This document shows, piece after piece, positions 35,070 to 46,829 of a stretch of DNA of 64,000 nt. Numbering within the stretch: the first letter of the stretch is position 1; each line of letters opens with the position of its first letter. The notes below the pieces were generated by a model. That model searched no databases. It worked only from the letters and a program-made list of their open reading frames with translations, and was not told where the DNA came from. The position numbers and the translations under genes were made by a program. The DNA is from Nannobrachium achirus (lineage: Eukaryota > Chordata > Actinopteri > Myctophiformes > Myctophidae). The stretch covers positions 55,881,947-55,945,946 of the forward strand of contig OY997658.1 in the NCBI GenBank assembly GCA_963921795.1. The letters run 5' to 3'.

Positions 35070-35345
35070 GGATAAAGGTTCAAGGTTCAAGGTTGTACGT
35101 CTTTTGTACAGGTACCTGTACATTAGAGTAAAACTTATTTTTATTTGGCTTCCTTCCGACAATGCAGTGGTATATATAAAAATAATAGCAAAACAACAAA
35201 AACAACACATCTAAAAATAAAATAATAAGTAATAATGACGTAGGAAAGAAAGAGAGTGCAAAAGAGCAAAGAGAATGAAAAAAGCATCCTCAGCTGTAGT
35301 TTGGTATATTTTATACAGTACATACACCATGGCGTTATTTTCCCA
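35070..35345 (-). mobile_element. Probable LINE 3' end, reverse
   Basis: GGTTCAAGGTTCAAGGTTG at the left edge looks like a short-unit 3' tail of a minus-strand retrotransposon. CTGTACATTAGAGTAAAACT follows. No frame remains. Confidence 0.35.
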
Positions 35346-35394
35346 TAGTAGCTACTGTACAGATGAAAGATGTGATTTCATGCCTAAATCTTGA

Positions 35395-36370
35395 GACAAT
35401 CAAATACGCCCTTTGATGTTTTCTCCAGGAGGATTTACATCTGCCTGGGATCCCGTACGCCTCATAGGGCTATATCTCTCAAATTGGGTATTCCCCTCCT
35501 GCCTCAGCACACTACCCTTCTCTTATTCTTTAAACCTATTGTTTTTTTCCTCTTCTTTTCTCTTTTTGTCATTATTAGCATTAATTATTTACCTTGTCTC
35601 CCCTCTCCCCTCCTTTTCTTTTATTACATTTTTGTCTTTTTGAAGTCAACACCTTTCCAAATCATTCATTCAAATATTTACTTTATTTTAATTTTTTACC
35701 TGTATGGTGAAATATGAAGGAGCCAATGTACCAAGTGGGTGGGAAAGGGTATGGGGCATACCCTTTCCCACCCACACCAAGGACCCCTTAGTTGAGAGAG
35801 AGATGAAGCAGGGACCCCCCACAACCTGTTCGATTCCATATATTAGTTTTCATCGTTTGACAGCACAATCATCAGTATATTTTGGATTCATGTCAATTTA
35901 TGTTTCAGATATTTAACCATTTGAACCGTCAATAGTTGACCTTTCACTCTGTACTTAGTTTGCTCTTTTTCGCCCCTCTACACCAAACCTCTTTGACGAA
36001 AATAGCTGCTATTTTTTGGCTAAAGTTCTGAACATATAGGGTTCAAGTGGTTAATATGAAGTTGAAGTTTCTATCACACAAAGATTTGGAGGCCCCCTTG
36101 TAGTAAATCTGAGGACCCCCTAGGGGTCCCAGGACCCCCTGTTGAAGACCCTTGGTATAGGGATCGCTTTCTCTTTGTGTCTTGTGTTTGTAATGCTCGC
36201 ATCTACTTAATCCATCCACTTTTTCTCATAGTTTTTATCTGTTTTGTGCGAAGCCTTGTTTCTGCTTGAATGTTTGTCTGTACGTAGACGTATTTACAAA
36301 AAAGAAAGAAGCATATGTACTGTATTTCTCCTGCCTAAGAATCCACTCTATGCTGAATAATAAAAACTGA
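35395..36370 (+). mobile_element. LINE 3' remnant interrupted by hAT family 1
   Basis: An open stretch contains GGFTSAWDPVRLIGLYLSNW, possibly the end of a LINE reverse-transcriptase protein, followed by CT-rich sequence. After the hAT insert, 36180-36370 ends in ATGCTGAATAATAAAAACTG, an A-rich tail. The link between the two pieces is inference. Confidence 0.35.
35756..36155. mobile_element. hAT family 1, copy 4 (rearranged left end)
   Basis: The right end GTTGAAGACCCTTG and interior match family 1. The left end is replaced by an inverted copy of host sequence: GTGGGAAAGGGTATG is followed by CATACCCTTTCCCAC. The flanks GTATGGGG and GTATAGGG may be the target duplication. The palindrome is reduced to a 20-bp remnant (about 35999-36020). 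Confidence 0.65.
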
Positions 36371-36638
36371 AAACTGATGAATATTTCACTGGTAATCATA
36401 CAAAATCACTAGACCCAGATTTAGACAGGTCATTGACATGATATCATCAGAGCACGGCGTTAGATAATCAGTGCTTAATGTCTAATGTGATTTATATACA
36501 GTATACAGTATATGCAGTCTGATGTCGATGGGATGGAAGGATGAGGGAGAGGATCCAAGTGTCGCCATCAAACACTAAAGATCAGAAGGCGTTCATGAGA
36601 CTGTAAACTCCATGTGCATACTTCATACATAATGTACA

Positions 36639-36639
36639 C

Positions 36640-36724
<85 letters not shown>

Positions 36725-36731
36725 ACACACA
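36639..36731. repeat. (GCAC)n-(CA)n microsatellite
   Basis: ACGC tetramers followed by CA dinucleotides. Confidence 0.95.
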
Positions 36732-37079
36732 CTCTCGGACGCACACTGTTATCTAAATGGAAAGGGGTTGTCAGCGTGGTTCCAGTGGAAACCATGAATG
36801 CGTCAGGACTTAACAGGGGTACATTCTGATGGGGTGAACAGCAGGGCGCCGGAGCCCCTCTCTCTCTCTCTCTCTCTCTCCTACACAAACAACTCTCGGC
36901 CGCCCCACATGCTACAGGCATATGGAAGGAGTGCCATTCCACAGGGAGAAGGCGGCAGGGCGGTCTCCGGTTTGTGACCATCCAGCCGGAGACATTTAAA
37001 GGCTGCATTGTACTGATGCAATTGAAAGGTCACTGCACCGGTGAATGGGAAGCACTCTAGTTAAAGATGGTGTTTTATA

Positions 37080-37285
37080 TATAGTTGTTGTCGGGTGGAA
37101 ACCTTGTATGTCCAAAAAAAAAACGTTCGTTTTGTGTTTTATCATTTTAAAAATGACTTAAACTAACAATAATAGCCGATCTACGAGCACACAGCGCCTC
37201 GCGTTGACAAAGCGGGCTTTACTTTACGAAAAGAAACGTACATATTTGAAACTAGATACAAGGTTTCTGCCTGACAGTGACGATA
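37080..37285. mobile_element. Tc1-like MITE, internal deletion
   Basis: TATAGTTGTTGTCGGGTGG start and TGACAGTGACGATA end. Only the left palindrome arm (37168-37203) remains, joined directly to the right flank. Confidence 0.65.
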
Positions 37286-37699
37286 TCGTCTATAGGTGGT
37301 GTGCATGCATGGAGTAAACAGTCCGAGTTCAGCGGGTTCGACTGATTTTGAAGCTTGCAGCGGTCGGTCGTCAATCAAGGTCCACCCCCCCCCCCCCCCC
37401 CCCATGTAGTTCCCCCCAAAAAACGACTTAATTTCTATCAATTGCACACCCCATGAAGCTTCATTTCATGGTGTTGTTTTTGTCGCATTCCTAAGCCAAT
37501 AATTTGAGGACAGGCACCCCTTTTAAGCTGTCCGTCCAACATAATTGCCTATGTGGGTTCATAGCCATTGTCTTTTCTTTCTAATATAAAGACAGGAATG
37601 TGGTGGCACAACATTTGTGTTTGAGGCAACGGTAGATTCTATACTGTCCTCCTTGATGGGTGAAACGGAGACACCCAATGAAACGGCTGAAACGCCCGG

Positions 37700-37945
37700 A
37701 GGAATAGCCGATCTACAAGCTCAAGACCAGTCGCATTTTGTGAGCTTGTAGATTTTCGGCCAGTTTTGGCAGATGTACAAGCTTGCACATCTGTTATTTT
37801 TGTCAAAAAAAAATTGTGTGAAAATGTGTGTATTTTTTAACACAAATGTTCTATTCTGAGGTCCCTGGCACAAACCATTTTCAGATACAAATACATATCA
37901 GTTTGGGGGGTCGTTGATGTGACAAAAGTTTGAGAACTACTGTCG
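37700..37945 (-). mobile_element. hAT family 8 fragment with palindrome
   Basis: Palindrome 37703-37760, then GGTCCCTGGCACAAACC and ACAAAAGTTTGAGAACTACT, the inverse of the CTCAAAC end. Confidence 0.55.
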
Positions 37946-37989
37946 TGTATAGAGGTGACACAAAGGGACCTTCCATCCGCCTCTCTCCA

Positions 37990-38390
37990 CCTCATTGTCT
38001 TTCCTTCCTATCTTGCCAATCCTCCATCTTCTTTGCTCCGTGATAAAAATGAGAGCGTGGCGTCCAACTGTGACCGCCTTTTGTTCACGGAAAGATGCAA
38101 ATGAAACGGGCCCTGCTTGGCAGAGAGGACGGTCAGAGAGAGAGGCGAGGTTTCCGTTTGTCTCTCGTGTTCCTCTCGGGGCCCCGAGATGTGGATGTTT
38201 ACTGTCGGTCAGGGCCTTATTACATTCCTACAGCCACTTAAAAGCATTGGCCCCCCTAATGGGCCCCCATATAAAACGGTGAGGGGAAAAAAAGCCATTG
38301 TGACAATGGACCTCATTGTGCCAGAGTGTGGACTCATTTTGCGGAGCTCCGCGGGGAGAGTGGAAATCTACGCCTTCTAAAAGCCTGGGA
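37990..38390. other. Single-copy stretch, candidate regulatory element
   Basis: Non-repetitive. It includes the octamer-like GATGCAAATGAAAC and CCCCATATAAAACGG (TATA-like). No coding match. Followed by a GA patch 38392-38460. Confidence 0.25.
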
Positions 38391-38684
38391 GAGTGAGAGA
38401 GAGAGAGAGATAGACAGACAGAGTGTGAGAGAGAGAGAGTGAGAGAGAGAGAGAGAGAGCAGTGTGAAATCAAATAAATAGGAGTGAATTACTGTGGGAA
38501 ATCGGATACTGTCAATCACCAAGGTCCATCTTCCATGCACCACAGTTGCTAGTAGTCAGGGGAATAAATGGCGCGTATAGCCGTTTAGCCTAATAGAATA
38601 CTGTCTTATTAGCTTTTCGGATACTTGTTTTTCTCCTTTTTTTTTCTTTTGTTTTTTGGCGTTATGTCTTCTTGGCTCAGAGGC

Positions 38685-38829
38685 CAAATCCATGTGCGCT
38701 CCCATCAAGGCGCGTTCTCTCCTCTCAGCGGGTTTGATCGCTTAATTGGGTCCAGGTGTTGATAGCCGGCCCACAAAGAGAGAGCCTGAAATCTACTTAA
38801 CGCCAAAGTGCTCCCGCTCCCCTCCTCCT

Positions 38830-38863
<34 letters not shown>

Positions 38864-39425
38864 ATGCACATGCACGAGCACACACGCTTAAGTAACTAAT
38901 CTCCACACTAAATGTGCAGAATTCTCCATCTTGTCATTTTGAGTGCAGCCTGCTATAATCGGAGCGCCTGGGCAAGGGTGATTCCATTTGGAAAGGTCCC
39001 TCATTTTTTTTTGCCCTCTCACTCTCTCCAACATTGGACACAATTCTTCTCTCAAACTCCCCCAGCCGACACGCCTTTCACCAAATCTAAAGCAAGGATC
39101 TGCTTGAATGACAACGCAAAGAAAGATAAGCGAAAAAACGCTTTCACCTCAAATGTCGCGGTGACAAAAGCGAGGGAGAGGGAGAGTAAAAAGAAATCGT
39201 GTTAAGAGCGTGCACTGTCCCCGTTCTGCCGGTAGTATAGCGAGCCGCGGCTACTTGCCGGGGCCCCTTTTGTATTCCCAGAAGTCATTACTGTCTGCGG
39301 CTAAGGTGCCCCTGCTCCCTGTGATTTGTGGGTAATGAGCTGGCACCCCCTGCCCGTGTTCAATTATTCTCGTTTGAGAAAGTGATTTCTCACTCCACGG
39401 AGCAAATCAGAGAAGGCACGCGCTA
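38685..39425. other. Single-copy stretch, candidate regulatory element
   Basis: Apart from a CA tract (38831-38885) it is repeat-free, with GATCGCTTAATTGGGTCC and GCTAATTCTAATCAGGAATT homeodomain-type sites. No exon recognised. Confidence 0.25.
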
Positions 39426-39689
39426 ATTCTAATCAGGAATTAACACACTGGCCATCGGGGGCCGAGCCGCAGACCCTCTCCCCCAATAAGACGGGCCAGC
39501 GGGGAGGGAGTGGACAGGTGGGGGCAATAGAACAAGGGTGGAGGGGGGAGTGAGTGGTGCAGACTATAAAGACAAGGGGAGCAATGACGCTGGTCAGCCT
39601 CACGTAAAAAGAGAGAGAGAGAGAGACTGTTTGCACAGAGTGACCTCTGTACATAGAATGTAAATACCCGTATCTGCTATTTTTGATTA

Positions 39690-40090
39690 TTATCCGGCTT
39701 GTTTGAATGCTTGATTCTGATTGGTCAGTTGCTGAAATCAGCGGTCTGTTATTTCTGGATAACAGACCGCTCCGCTCTATAACAGACCGCTGCCTAATCA
39801 AAGACTCAGAGCACCTGCTGCAGTCAAGCTGCACTGTGTGAATCTTGTGCTGTATCCAATATGTCAGCCATGTAAACACACACACAGCGACATTTAGAAC
39901 TAAACGTTGCTCTCAAGAATGTTTTTAAAAATATTTTAAGCGAGAAATAGACGACGTAGTGTCAGAAAATGTATTCTTCCTTGTTTTCCAAGGCGACCGT
40001 GGGGGACGCCCAGCGCAACACTTGTGGAACACTTCCATCAGGCCGCCGGTCTGTTATATATCGTCATTCACTACGGAGCCATTCATTATT
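39690..40090. repeat. Possible DNA-transposon relic with AACAGACCGCT repeats
   Basis: CAGCGGTCTGTTATTTCTGG is followed by GATAACAGACCGCT and ATAACAGACCGCTGC, forming nested inverted repeats. GCCGGTCTGTTATATATCG recurs at about 40043. Confidence 0.4.
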
Positions 40091-40341
40091 CCTTACATAG
40101 CCAATGCAAAAATATAAGATGACCTTTCCTGGTTTTAATGTTTTTTTTTCCTTGTTTTTTTTTTAAACGCAGCATCTGTTTAAATGAGATAAGAGGAGAA
40201 ACATGACGTGGTGACAAACTTGCAACAGAGTCAAACATGAGGCGAGTAAGAATAAACGCAAGCACAAAACAAAGAATTATCAGAGGGGGAGCAGCATGCA
40301 CAGCTACAGTGAGAAACCTGATTCATACCTACTGTAGTTTC

Positions 40342-40490
40342 ACTGAAAATAGCCCCCAACGCGTTGCATCACGGCGTGTTGTAAGCTTGTAGATCAGCTA
40401 TTTTCACAGCACTGACTATCCTATATTAAAATTGGCTAATTGGAATGCCAGCCGGCGGGCGGGCGCTGTGAGCTTGTATATCTGCTATTT
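40342..40490. repeat. Shared palindrome plus adjacent half-copy
   Basis: TGAAAATAGC...GCTATTTTCA (40342-40407), with the left arm shortened, then GTGAGCTTGTATATCTGCTA (about 40468-40490) as an unpaired right arm. Confidence 0.65.
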
Positions 40491-40659
40491 TTGAGAACCC
40501 CTGTCAAAGTCCTGCATGTTTTCAGAAAAAACTTTGCAATATAACAAAAATCTAAAATGATGATACAGATGCCTTCCCCGCCTTTAACGATACTAAAACG
40601 TGCACCTATTGTTATTCGCTGCCCCATTTAGTTGACATTTACGATGATAAAAGAAATAG

Positions 40660-41340
40660 CTCCGGATTAGGTCATAATAGCTCTAATACGACTGAATGCT
40701 TTCTTTTTACCTCTCAGCCATTGATTACCGCTGAAGAATTATCCTTCATTATGAGCGCCTCGTCATAAGGCTAACCAGGTTAACGGTGGACCCTGGGCTT
40801 TTAACATTCCCCTACTCCAACATAAATGTAAATAAGTGTCTCATATAACCCTGGTTAGCCATGATACATTGGCTGTTTTAATGGGATGCTGCTGCACAAT
40901 GGAGGGGCTCCCAGTGATCCGATAGGCTAGGGAAGGGTTAAGGATGGTGGGGAGGCAGGGGAGGGTAGTCGGGTCTAATCTAATCACTTATTATTCTTTT
41001 TTTTTTCTTTTCTTTTTTGAGTGGCCCTAATTTGTCCTAATGGCTGTTTGCTGCGAGCGGACAGATGCAGGGATAAAAGGGAGCTTCTGTGTATGAGCCA
41101 GTACAAAACCTTTCAGAATGTGACCCAGGAATGACCCGCGTCACCTTACTTTATTTCAAGAGCTCAACCGAGTGCTGTTGAAAACGACCCCACCACGGCT
41201 TCCGAGGCGGAGGTCGTTTCCCAACGGCACTTCGTGGTTTTCAGACGAGGTTTTTAGAATCTGTTTAGATTTTAATTTCATTTCTATTTGTCCCCGAGCC
41301 GCAAACGTCGATTCCAGCTGTAACCGTAGAAGCTGAGAGA
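40660..41340. other. Mostly single-copy stretch, candidate regulatory element
   Basis: CAGCCATTGATTACCGCTGA, TTCATTATGAGCGCC and related sequence carry no window-wide repeat. A T-run at 40996-41019 divides it. No coding exon recognised. Confidence 0.25.
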
Positions 41341-41344
41341 GAGC

Positions 41345-41520
41345 TGTCGGCAGGGTGGATTCACTGGATTGTTTTGTGCTTTAGCTATTGAAAAATAGCA
41401 GATATACAAGCTTGCAGCGCGGCACTCGGTGCTGCACTGTGAGCTTGTAGATCTGCTATTTTTCGATAGCTAAAGTATAAAATAATTTCTGGCCCCTCCA
41501 CCTTGGGCCCTAGTAACTCA
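41345..41520. mobile_element. GGGCCC-family MITE without nested element
   Basis: CTTTAGCTATTGAAAAATAG at the left is mirrored by CTATTTTTCGATAGCTAAAG at the right (41380-41475), the shared palindrome with extended arms. CTCCACCTTGGGCCCTAGTA marks the right end. Confidence 0.65.
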
Positions 41521-41729
41521 GTCCACTCCCCCACTATTTTAGGTGGCCCCCTACTGACGGATGCGTGCGCGAAGCGTGCACATTTTTCGGTGTTTATTTT
41601 TGGTTTTGTTTTTTGAGGATACGGGCGTCTTTGAATGACCTGATGGCCTCAGCACATTGATTTATTACTGACAGCGACTGGAGCAGCGTCTAACTGGCAG
41701 TTCACAAAGTTCAAATAGGGCTGAAGTGG

Positions 41730-41925
41730 TCAATGTAATGATAACCTAAAGTTTTCAAATAATTGCAGTGGAGGAAAAGTATTTGCCTCTGAGATGTAGT
41801 GGAGTAGAAATAAATAAAAAAACAGACATTTGGAAATAATCCAGTAAAGTAAAAGTATACCTCAAAATCATACTTAAGTACGGTACTTGAATAAATGTAC
41901 TCAGTATACTTTCCACGCTGCTATT
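41730..41925. mobile_element. hAT family 4 fragment, reverse
   Basis: TTTGCCTCTGAGATGTAGTG and AGTACGGTACTTGAATAAAT. No palindrome. Confidence 0.5.
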
Positions 41926-42738
41926 TGCGTTGGCTCAGTGAGGTCACAGCAGTTTTTAATAGGACTATTAGGAGTTATTAGCGGCGGCTTGTCTCTGGCA
42001 ATGTCAATGCAGTCGTGGGTACCATAATGGTTGTGTAGTCTATATGCCATTGTCTGTCGTACACAGCGTTCAGGGTAACTGCATTAACTCTGCGTAATGA
42101 GGCTACAATTATCAGTCGCCCCTCTATGCCTTTGGGAGCAGCTACGCCTATGCCATTATTATTATTTTTCTTAACCCATTTAGACCTGAGGCCAATTCAA
42201 CAAATGCCCTTCTAAATCAGTGGTATACTCAAACCTTCTTTGTTCCAAGGATACCCAAAAATGATATGTGACTCTTGACACTGTCCTAATACGTGAGCTG
42301 GACGTGTTTTTTCGATAACTTTTTACATTTATTTTTTATATTTTTTATTGTATTTACTTTTTCTCATTTTCCTCAAAATTGATTACAAATAAATGAAAAC
42401 AGTTATAGAAAAAACACGGCCAGCTCACGTATTAGGAGTGCTTCAGGGGTCACCATGAAAAAGGATGGGTGTTTTTGATTCAGACAAACAGATACACAAT
42501 ATCTGTCTCCATTCAAGTGGATGATGGTAAGATACAGATAAAACATTTTTTGTGACAGATATTTTTTTGAATGGAGTTACCCATATATGGAGACCCCTGG
42601 TACCCATATATGGAGATCCATGTACTGTATATGGTACACCCCTTTTATGCCCATAGATGGAGATCCCTGTCTGAACCAGCAACACAGATAATGGCTGTTC
42701 TTCTACATATATGGGCATTCCCATATGAAGATATGGGC

Positions 42739-43052
42739 TTAAAGGGGAAGACCACCCATTTTCAATATTGAACTATGTCATTAATATACCTTAGAGGAGT
42801 TGTGTGGAAATAGAAAAAAAGTTCCCCCTCTTCTGTGTTGCCTAGAACTGGAGGATTGATTTTGGGGTTTGTATTGTAAATTACAACTTGATGACATCAC
42901 ACCGTTGTACTTTACAATACAAACCCCAAAATCAATCCTCCAGTTCTAGGCAACACAGAAGGGGGGGAACTTTTTTTCTATTTCCACACAACTCCTCTAA
43001 GGTATATTAATGACATATTTCAATATTGAAAATGGGTGGTCTTCCCCTTTAA
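42739..43052. mobile_element. Near-perfect foldback MITE (142-bp arms)
   Basis: Left arm 42739-42880 and right arm 42911-43052 are inverted copies differing at 2 of 142 positions, with a 30-bp loop. The ends read TTAAAGGGGAAGACC and GGTCTTCCCCTTTAA; TTAA could be a target duplication or part of the arms. No open frame. Confidence 0.85.
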
Positions 43053-43400
43053 TATTGATACAAAAATATATGTCACAGATATTTTTTATCTGTTTACCGT
43101 ATATTACCAATTAGTGGCCCGGGCGTTTATTTTGCAAAATCGATGTGGACCCCGGGCATTTAAAAGAGGCCAGGCGGCTATTGGTAACAGACTTTTATTT
43201 ATTTTGGCACTGGCCAGAACTGGCCATAATTGTTATGAACACCCAATAAATAGCACATTTTGTTATTAGGCCAAACCTCATTTGAAAAATATTAATAGTA
43301 TATGAAAGCCTTTTAAAAATGTTTATACTATGGGAATCTTTCTCCAAAATAATCAATTACGACATGACATCAAAAGCCCCTTTTCGACTGCAGCTTTAGC

Positions 43401-44022
43401 ACCACACCACACCACACCACACTACACCACACCACACCACACGACACCACATAAAAATATCTACATTTTCCAGTACACAAAAGTACCCCTATCGGTAAGA
43501 AACAAATTGACCCTTTTAACTGTAATTATAATACAATATAAATTAGTATTACATCTATCCTAAATTATAATACACTATAATGGATTATAACTGTGATTAT
43601 AATACACTATAAAGTATTAATGTATTACTATGATAATTATAATACACTATAATAGATTATAATAGTGGTCATAACACAATAGAATCTATTATCATGTATT
43701 ACAACTATATCCTGGTGGTCTAAATGAAAAGTCAGTGAGTGATCAGTCATTATGAAGTGTTTGGCCCTGTTTGGCCCAGCTCAGACCTACTCCAGAGTGG
43801 ATACTTTTTAGTACCACGTTTAGTACCACCTTCACACCACTCTACCCAGGTCCTTGTAGTGGAAAACCTGGCACAAGTGGGCGGTGTGGTGTGGAGTGGT
43901 GTGGAGGCTGGGCCTGTGGAAAATGGGCTAAAGACACAACGCAGGTCAACCCAAGAAGTCTCAGCTGGTGCTGGTCTGACTGGACTCACCACTGAACAGC
44001 TCTGCTCTCCTCTACATTAAAC
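43401..44022. repeat. ACACC pentamer tract and AT-rich short repeats
   Basis: CACCACACCACACCACAC at 43400-43450, then several ATAATACACTATAAT units between 43560 and 43690. The rest (43740-44022) has GTGTGGTGTGGAGTGGTGTG, which can pair with the ACACC tract. Confidence 0.6.
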
Positions 44023-44030
44023 CATTATGG

Positions 44031-44109
44031 CAGGGGTCCTCAAATACAAATCTTGAAGGTCCACAAATATTCTTTTGAAACAGGTCCGGGTCCGGGGAAA
44101 AAATAAAAC

Positions 44110-44167
<58 letters not shown>

Positions 44168-45025
44168 TTGCCATTTTTATTATGTCGGTCAATCTTAAAT
44201 AGTAGGCTAAGATACAAAAAAGTACCAACCAGGGGTTGACACTATGGTCTCAGAGGCACTTGTCCATCTGGAAAGTACAGGTCATGTTCTACTTGCCCTC
44301 AAGGTCATGGCCACTTGCCCTCATTATTGTTCATCTTACATAATTAGGGATCCCTTTCTTAATTTTTTTTACAATCAGTATTGTTTTTTTTTAGTAGTTT
44401 GTTGATGCAGTAACGGTCTTTTTCCGTTCCCTTCTTTATTAAAAGGGTCCTTAAATTATGACTTCACTGTCATCTGGGCTGGGGACTCCTCCAAAATCAT
44501 TTGGGGGCCTTACTTGATTGAAGAGAAACAACCCATTAAAGCAGGGAGAACAGAATGTTCAACGTGGAGCAGAGATATTTTACGCTGGTGCTCTGGTTTC
44601 TTTTAACAAACTGGGATAATCTTCGAATAATGTATGCTTGTGTCGCAACGTGAATATCGATATGAAAACAAGGTGTCGCGCGTCAGACTCTGTCAGAGAC
44701 GAAGCGTGCGGATCGCTGCATATCCATTCCATGCAGAAAGAGAGGCAGCCGTCACGGGCCGTCGGGTCGTGGCACGTCGCGACAAACTCTGGAGATAAGA
44801 TTACAATCCTGCAAACGTATTCACGTTGATGATGAAACCCCACTGATTTATAACCAGTTGAATTGTTGGTGACTGAAGCTACTGCTACTGCTACTGCTAC
44901 TGCTACTGCTGCTGCTGCTGCGTATTGTGTGTAAACTTCCGCGGTTTGTGGTAACAGACATCGTTGTCATAGAGATGACAGCCCATAATAGTCTGTTGCC
45001 CGGCATCAGCCAATCAGCGCGTCGT

Positions 45026-45083
<58 letters not shown>

Positions 45084-45239
45084 AGCGCATGCAATGAAAG
45101 TGAATGAATACAACGAGAAGTGGAAACAAAAACGTGGAGAGATTTTTTTTTAATTTTTTTACTATAATTCGTCCTGGGTCCGGACGGCGGTGCCTCGCGG
45201 TCCGGACCTGGACCGCGGTCCGCCTATTGAGGACCCCTG
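44031..45239. mobile_element. hAT-like element, family 5 (CAGGGGTCCTCAA ends), 1.2 kb
   Basis: Left CAGGGGTCCTCAAATAC and right TATTGAGGACCCCTG, flanked by CATTATGG (44023-44030 and 45240-45247). Sub-terminal GGTCCGGGTCCGGG and CCTGGGTCCGGACGG pair. It contains a (TA)n tract (44114-44161), an ACTGCT hexamer tract (44878-44919) and a (TC)n tract (45029-45066). No transposase frame. Confidence 0.85.
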
Positions 45240-46091
45240 CATTATGGTATTGCATTCTCAGCCAATTTATGATTGTAGATTTGCTATTTTCGGCACACTA
45301 CCGCCAAGCAACATAAATGACCATAAGTTAAAATAAATTGCAAATAATGGCCCAGGCGTTTAAACGAACCTGGTGTTTATTTGAGACAGGCGTTTATTGA
45401 GCAAAATGGGGTCAGACCCCGGGCGTTTAAAAGAGACCAGGCGGCAGTTTGCCACCGGGCTACTAATTGGTAATATACGGTATCTGGCCCAGTGGGAAAG
45501 GGCCTTAAATGTGTGGGCAATTGCCATCCCCTGCATGATGCCTCAAATGACCAGTGGTGGAAAAAATACAAAAAATGTTACTTAAGTAAAAGTATCAATG
45601 CTGCAATGTAGAAATACTCTGTTACAAACAAATGTCTGGAATTCAAAATGTACTTGAGTAAAAGTACTAAAGTATTTGATCAAAATGTACTTAAAGTACC
45701 AAAAGTACTCATCATTAGGGTGGAACTTGTACATTTTTATTGATAATGAGCACCTTATCGATCCTGCTTATTGAATATTTTGTGGAATGACGTGAGCTGA
45801 CTAATTCTGAACAGAACTCTTTTTATTGGCCAGTTGTCGTGACTGTTTGTGGCTGACCACCATCTATGAAGATGACAATTGACAAGTAACAACTATTATC
45901 ATTAAATTTCATTAAACCAATCATTCATTAGTGTGCAAAAATCTACAAAGTCACTAGTAACTAAAGGTTTCAAATAAATGTAGTTCAATAAAAGTATAAT
46001 ATTTGCCTCTGCGATGTAGTGGAGTAGAAGTCAAAGTACTGAAAACTGGATATACTCAAGTGAAGTACAAATACCTCAAAGTTGTACTTAA

Positions 46092-46767
46092 CACTTATGT
46101 TGCAATGATTTTTTCTCTTCAATGTCTCGCGTTGCCATGGTTACCATAGACTTCCATGTAATTGTGCAATTGTGTAAAAAGTGCACGCCCATGCCTAGAT
46201 GATGCACCACGTGTGTAGATGCTGTTCACAGCTTTCAAACAAAAAAATCCGCTTGGAAATCCGTTCAGGCATTCATGATTTATGGGCCATTATGTTTTCT
46301 TCAGATGTAAACAAACATGGCTACCATGTTTGAAAGAATGGGTTGGTATGGGGGTTAAACATGCAATTTCGCGATCGCGATCATGCCTAATACATTTCTG
46401 GAGGTCCAAAAACATTTTTTGAAAAAAAAAATTTGAAAACAATTATTATTATTTTTTTCAAAAACGGCCCAAACTCGGGAAACTCGGGGTTGGCACAGCG
46501 TTGGTATCAATACAAACTCGGGAAACTCGGGGTTGGCACCAGATGTGTTGTAANNNNNNNNNNNNNNNNNNNNNNNNNNNNNNNNNNNNNNNNNNNNNNN
46601 NNNNNNNNNNNNNNNNNNNNNNNNNNNNNNNNNNNNNNNNNNNNNNNNNNNNNNNNNNNNNNNNNNNNNNNNNNNNNNNNNNNNNNNNNNNNNNNNNNNN
46701 NNNNNNNNNNNNNNNNNNNNNNNNNNNNNNNNNNNNNNNNNNNNNNNNNNNNNTTGTTCCTACAGTG
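46092..46767. mobile_element. TTAA-targeting element, copy 2, containing the assembly gap
   Basis: TTAA at 46088-46091 and 46768-46771; left end CACTTATGTTGCAATG, right end TTCCTACAGTG (inverse CACTGTAGGAA). The interior matches 1386-1847 closely (CCATGGTTACCATAGACTTC, ACTCGGGAAACTCGGGG twice). Confidence 0.7.
46554..46753. other. Assembly gap (200 N)
   Basis: Exactly 200 Ns, a conventional placeholder length, so the true size is unknown. It lies within the TTAA element. Confidence 0.99.
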
Positions 46768-46829
46768 TTAAGTACAGTACCTGAGTGAATGCACTTATTC
46801 ACTTTACACCACTGCCCTAAATGACGCCC

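Larger units (their letters stand above)
43096..45482. mobile_element. Possible larger element with ACCGTATATTACCAATTAGT ends
   Basis: ACCGTATATTACCAATTAGT at about 43097 is mirrored by ACTAATTGGTAATATACGGT at about 45461-45480. Next to each end are related CGGGC(G/A)TTTA and GGACCCCGGGC motifs. The interior includes another element (44031-45239). The two ends may instead belong to separate short elements. Confidence 0.4.
45545..46815. mobile_element. hAT family 4 copy, reverse, split by TTAA element and gap
   Basis: CCAGTGGTGGAAAAAATAC at the left and CTTTACACCACTG at the right are the family 4 ends. The copy is interrupted at TTAA by 46092-46767. Confidence 0.65.

Noticed and set aside
36568-37008. 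146-codon minus-strand frame
   Set aside because: Crosses the (GCAC)n-(CA)n tract and a TC tract; the remainder has no recognisable domain.
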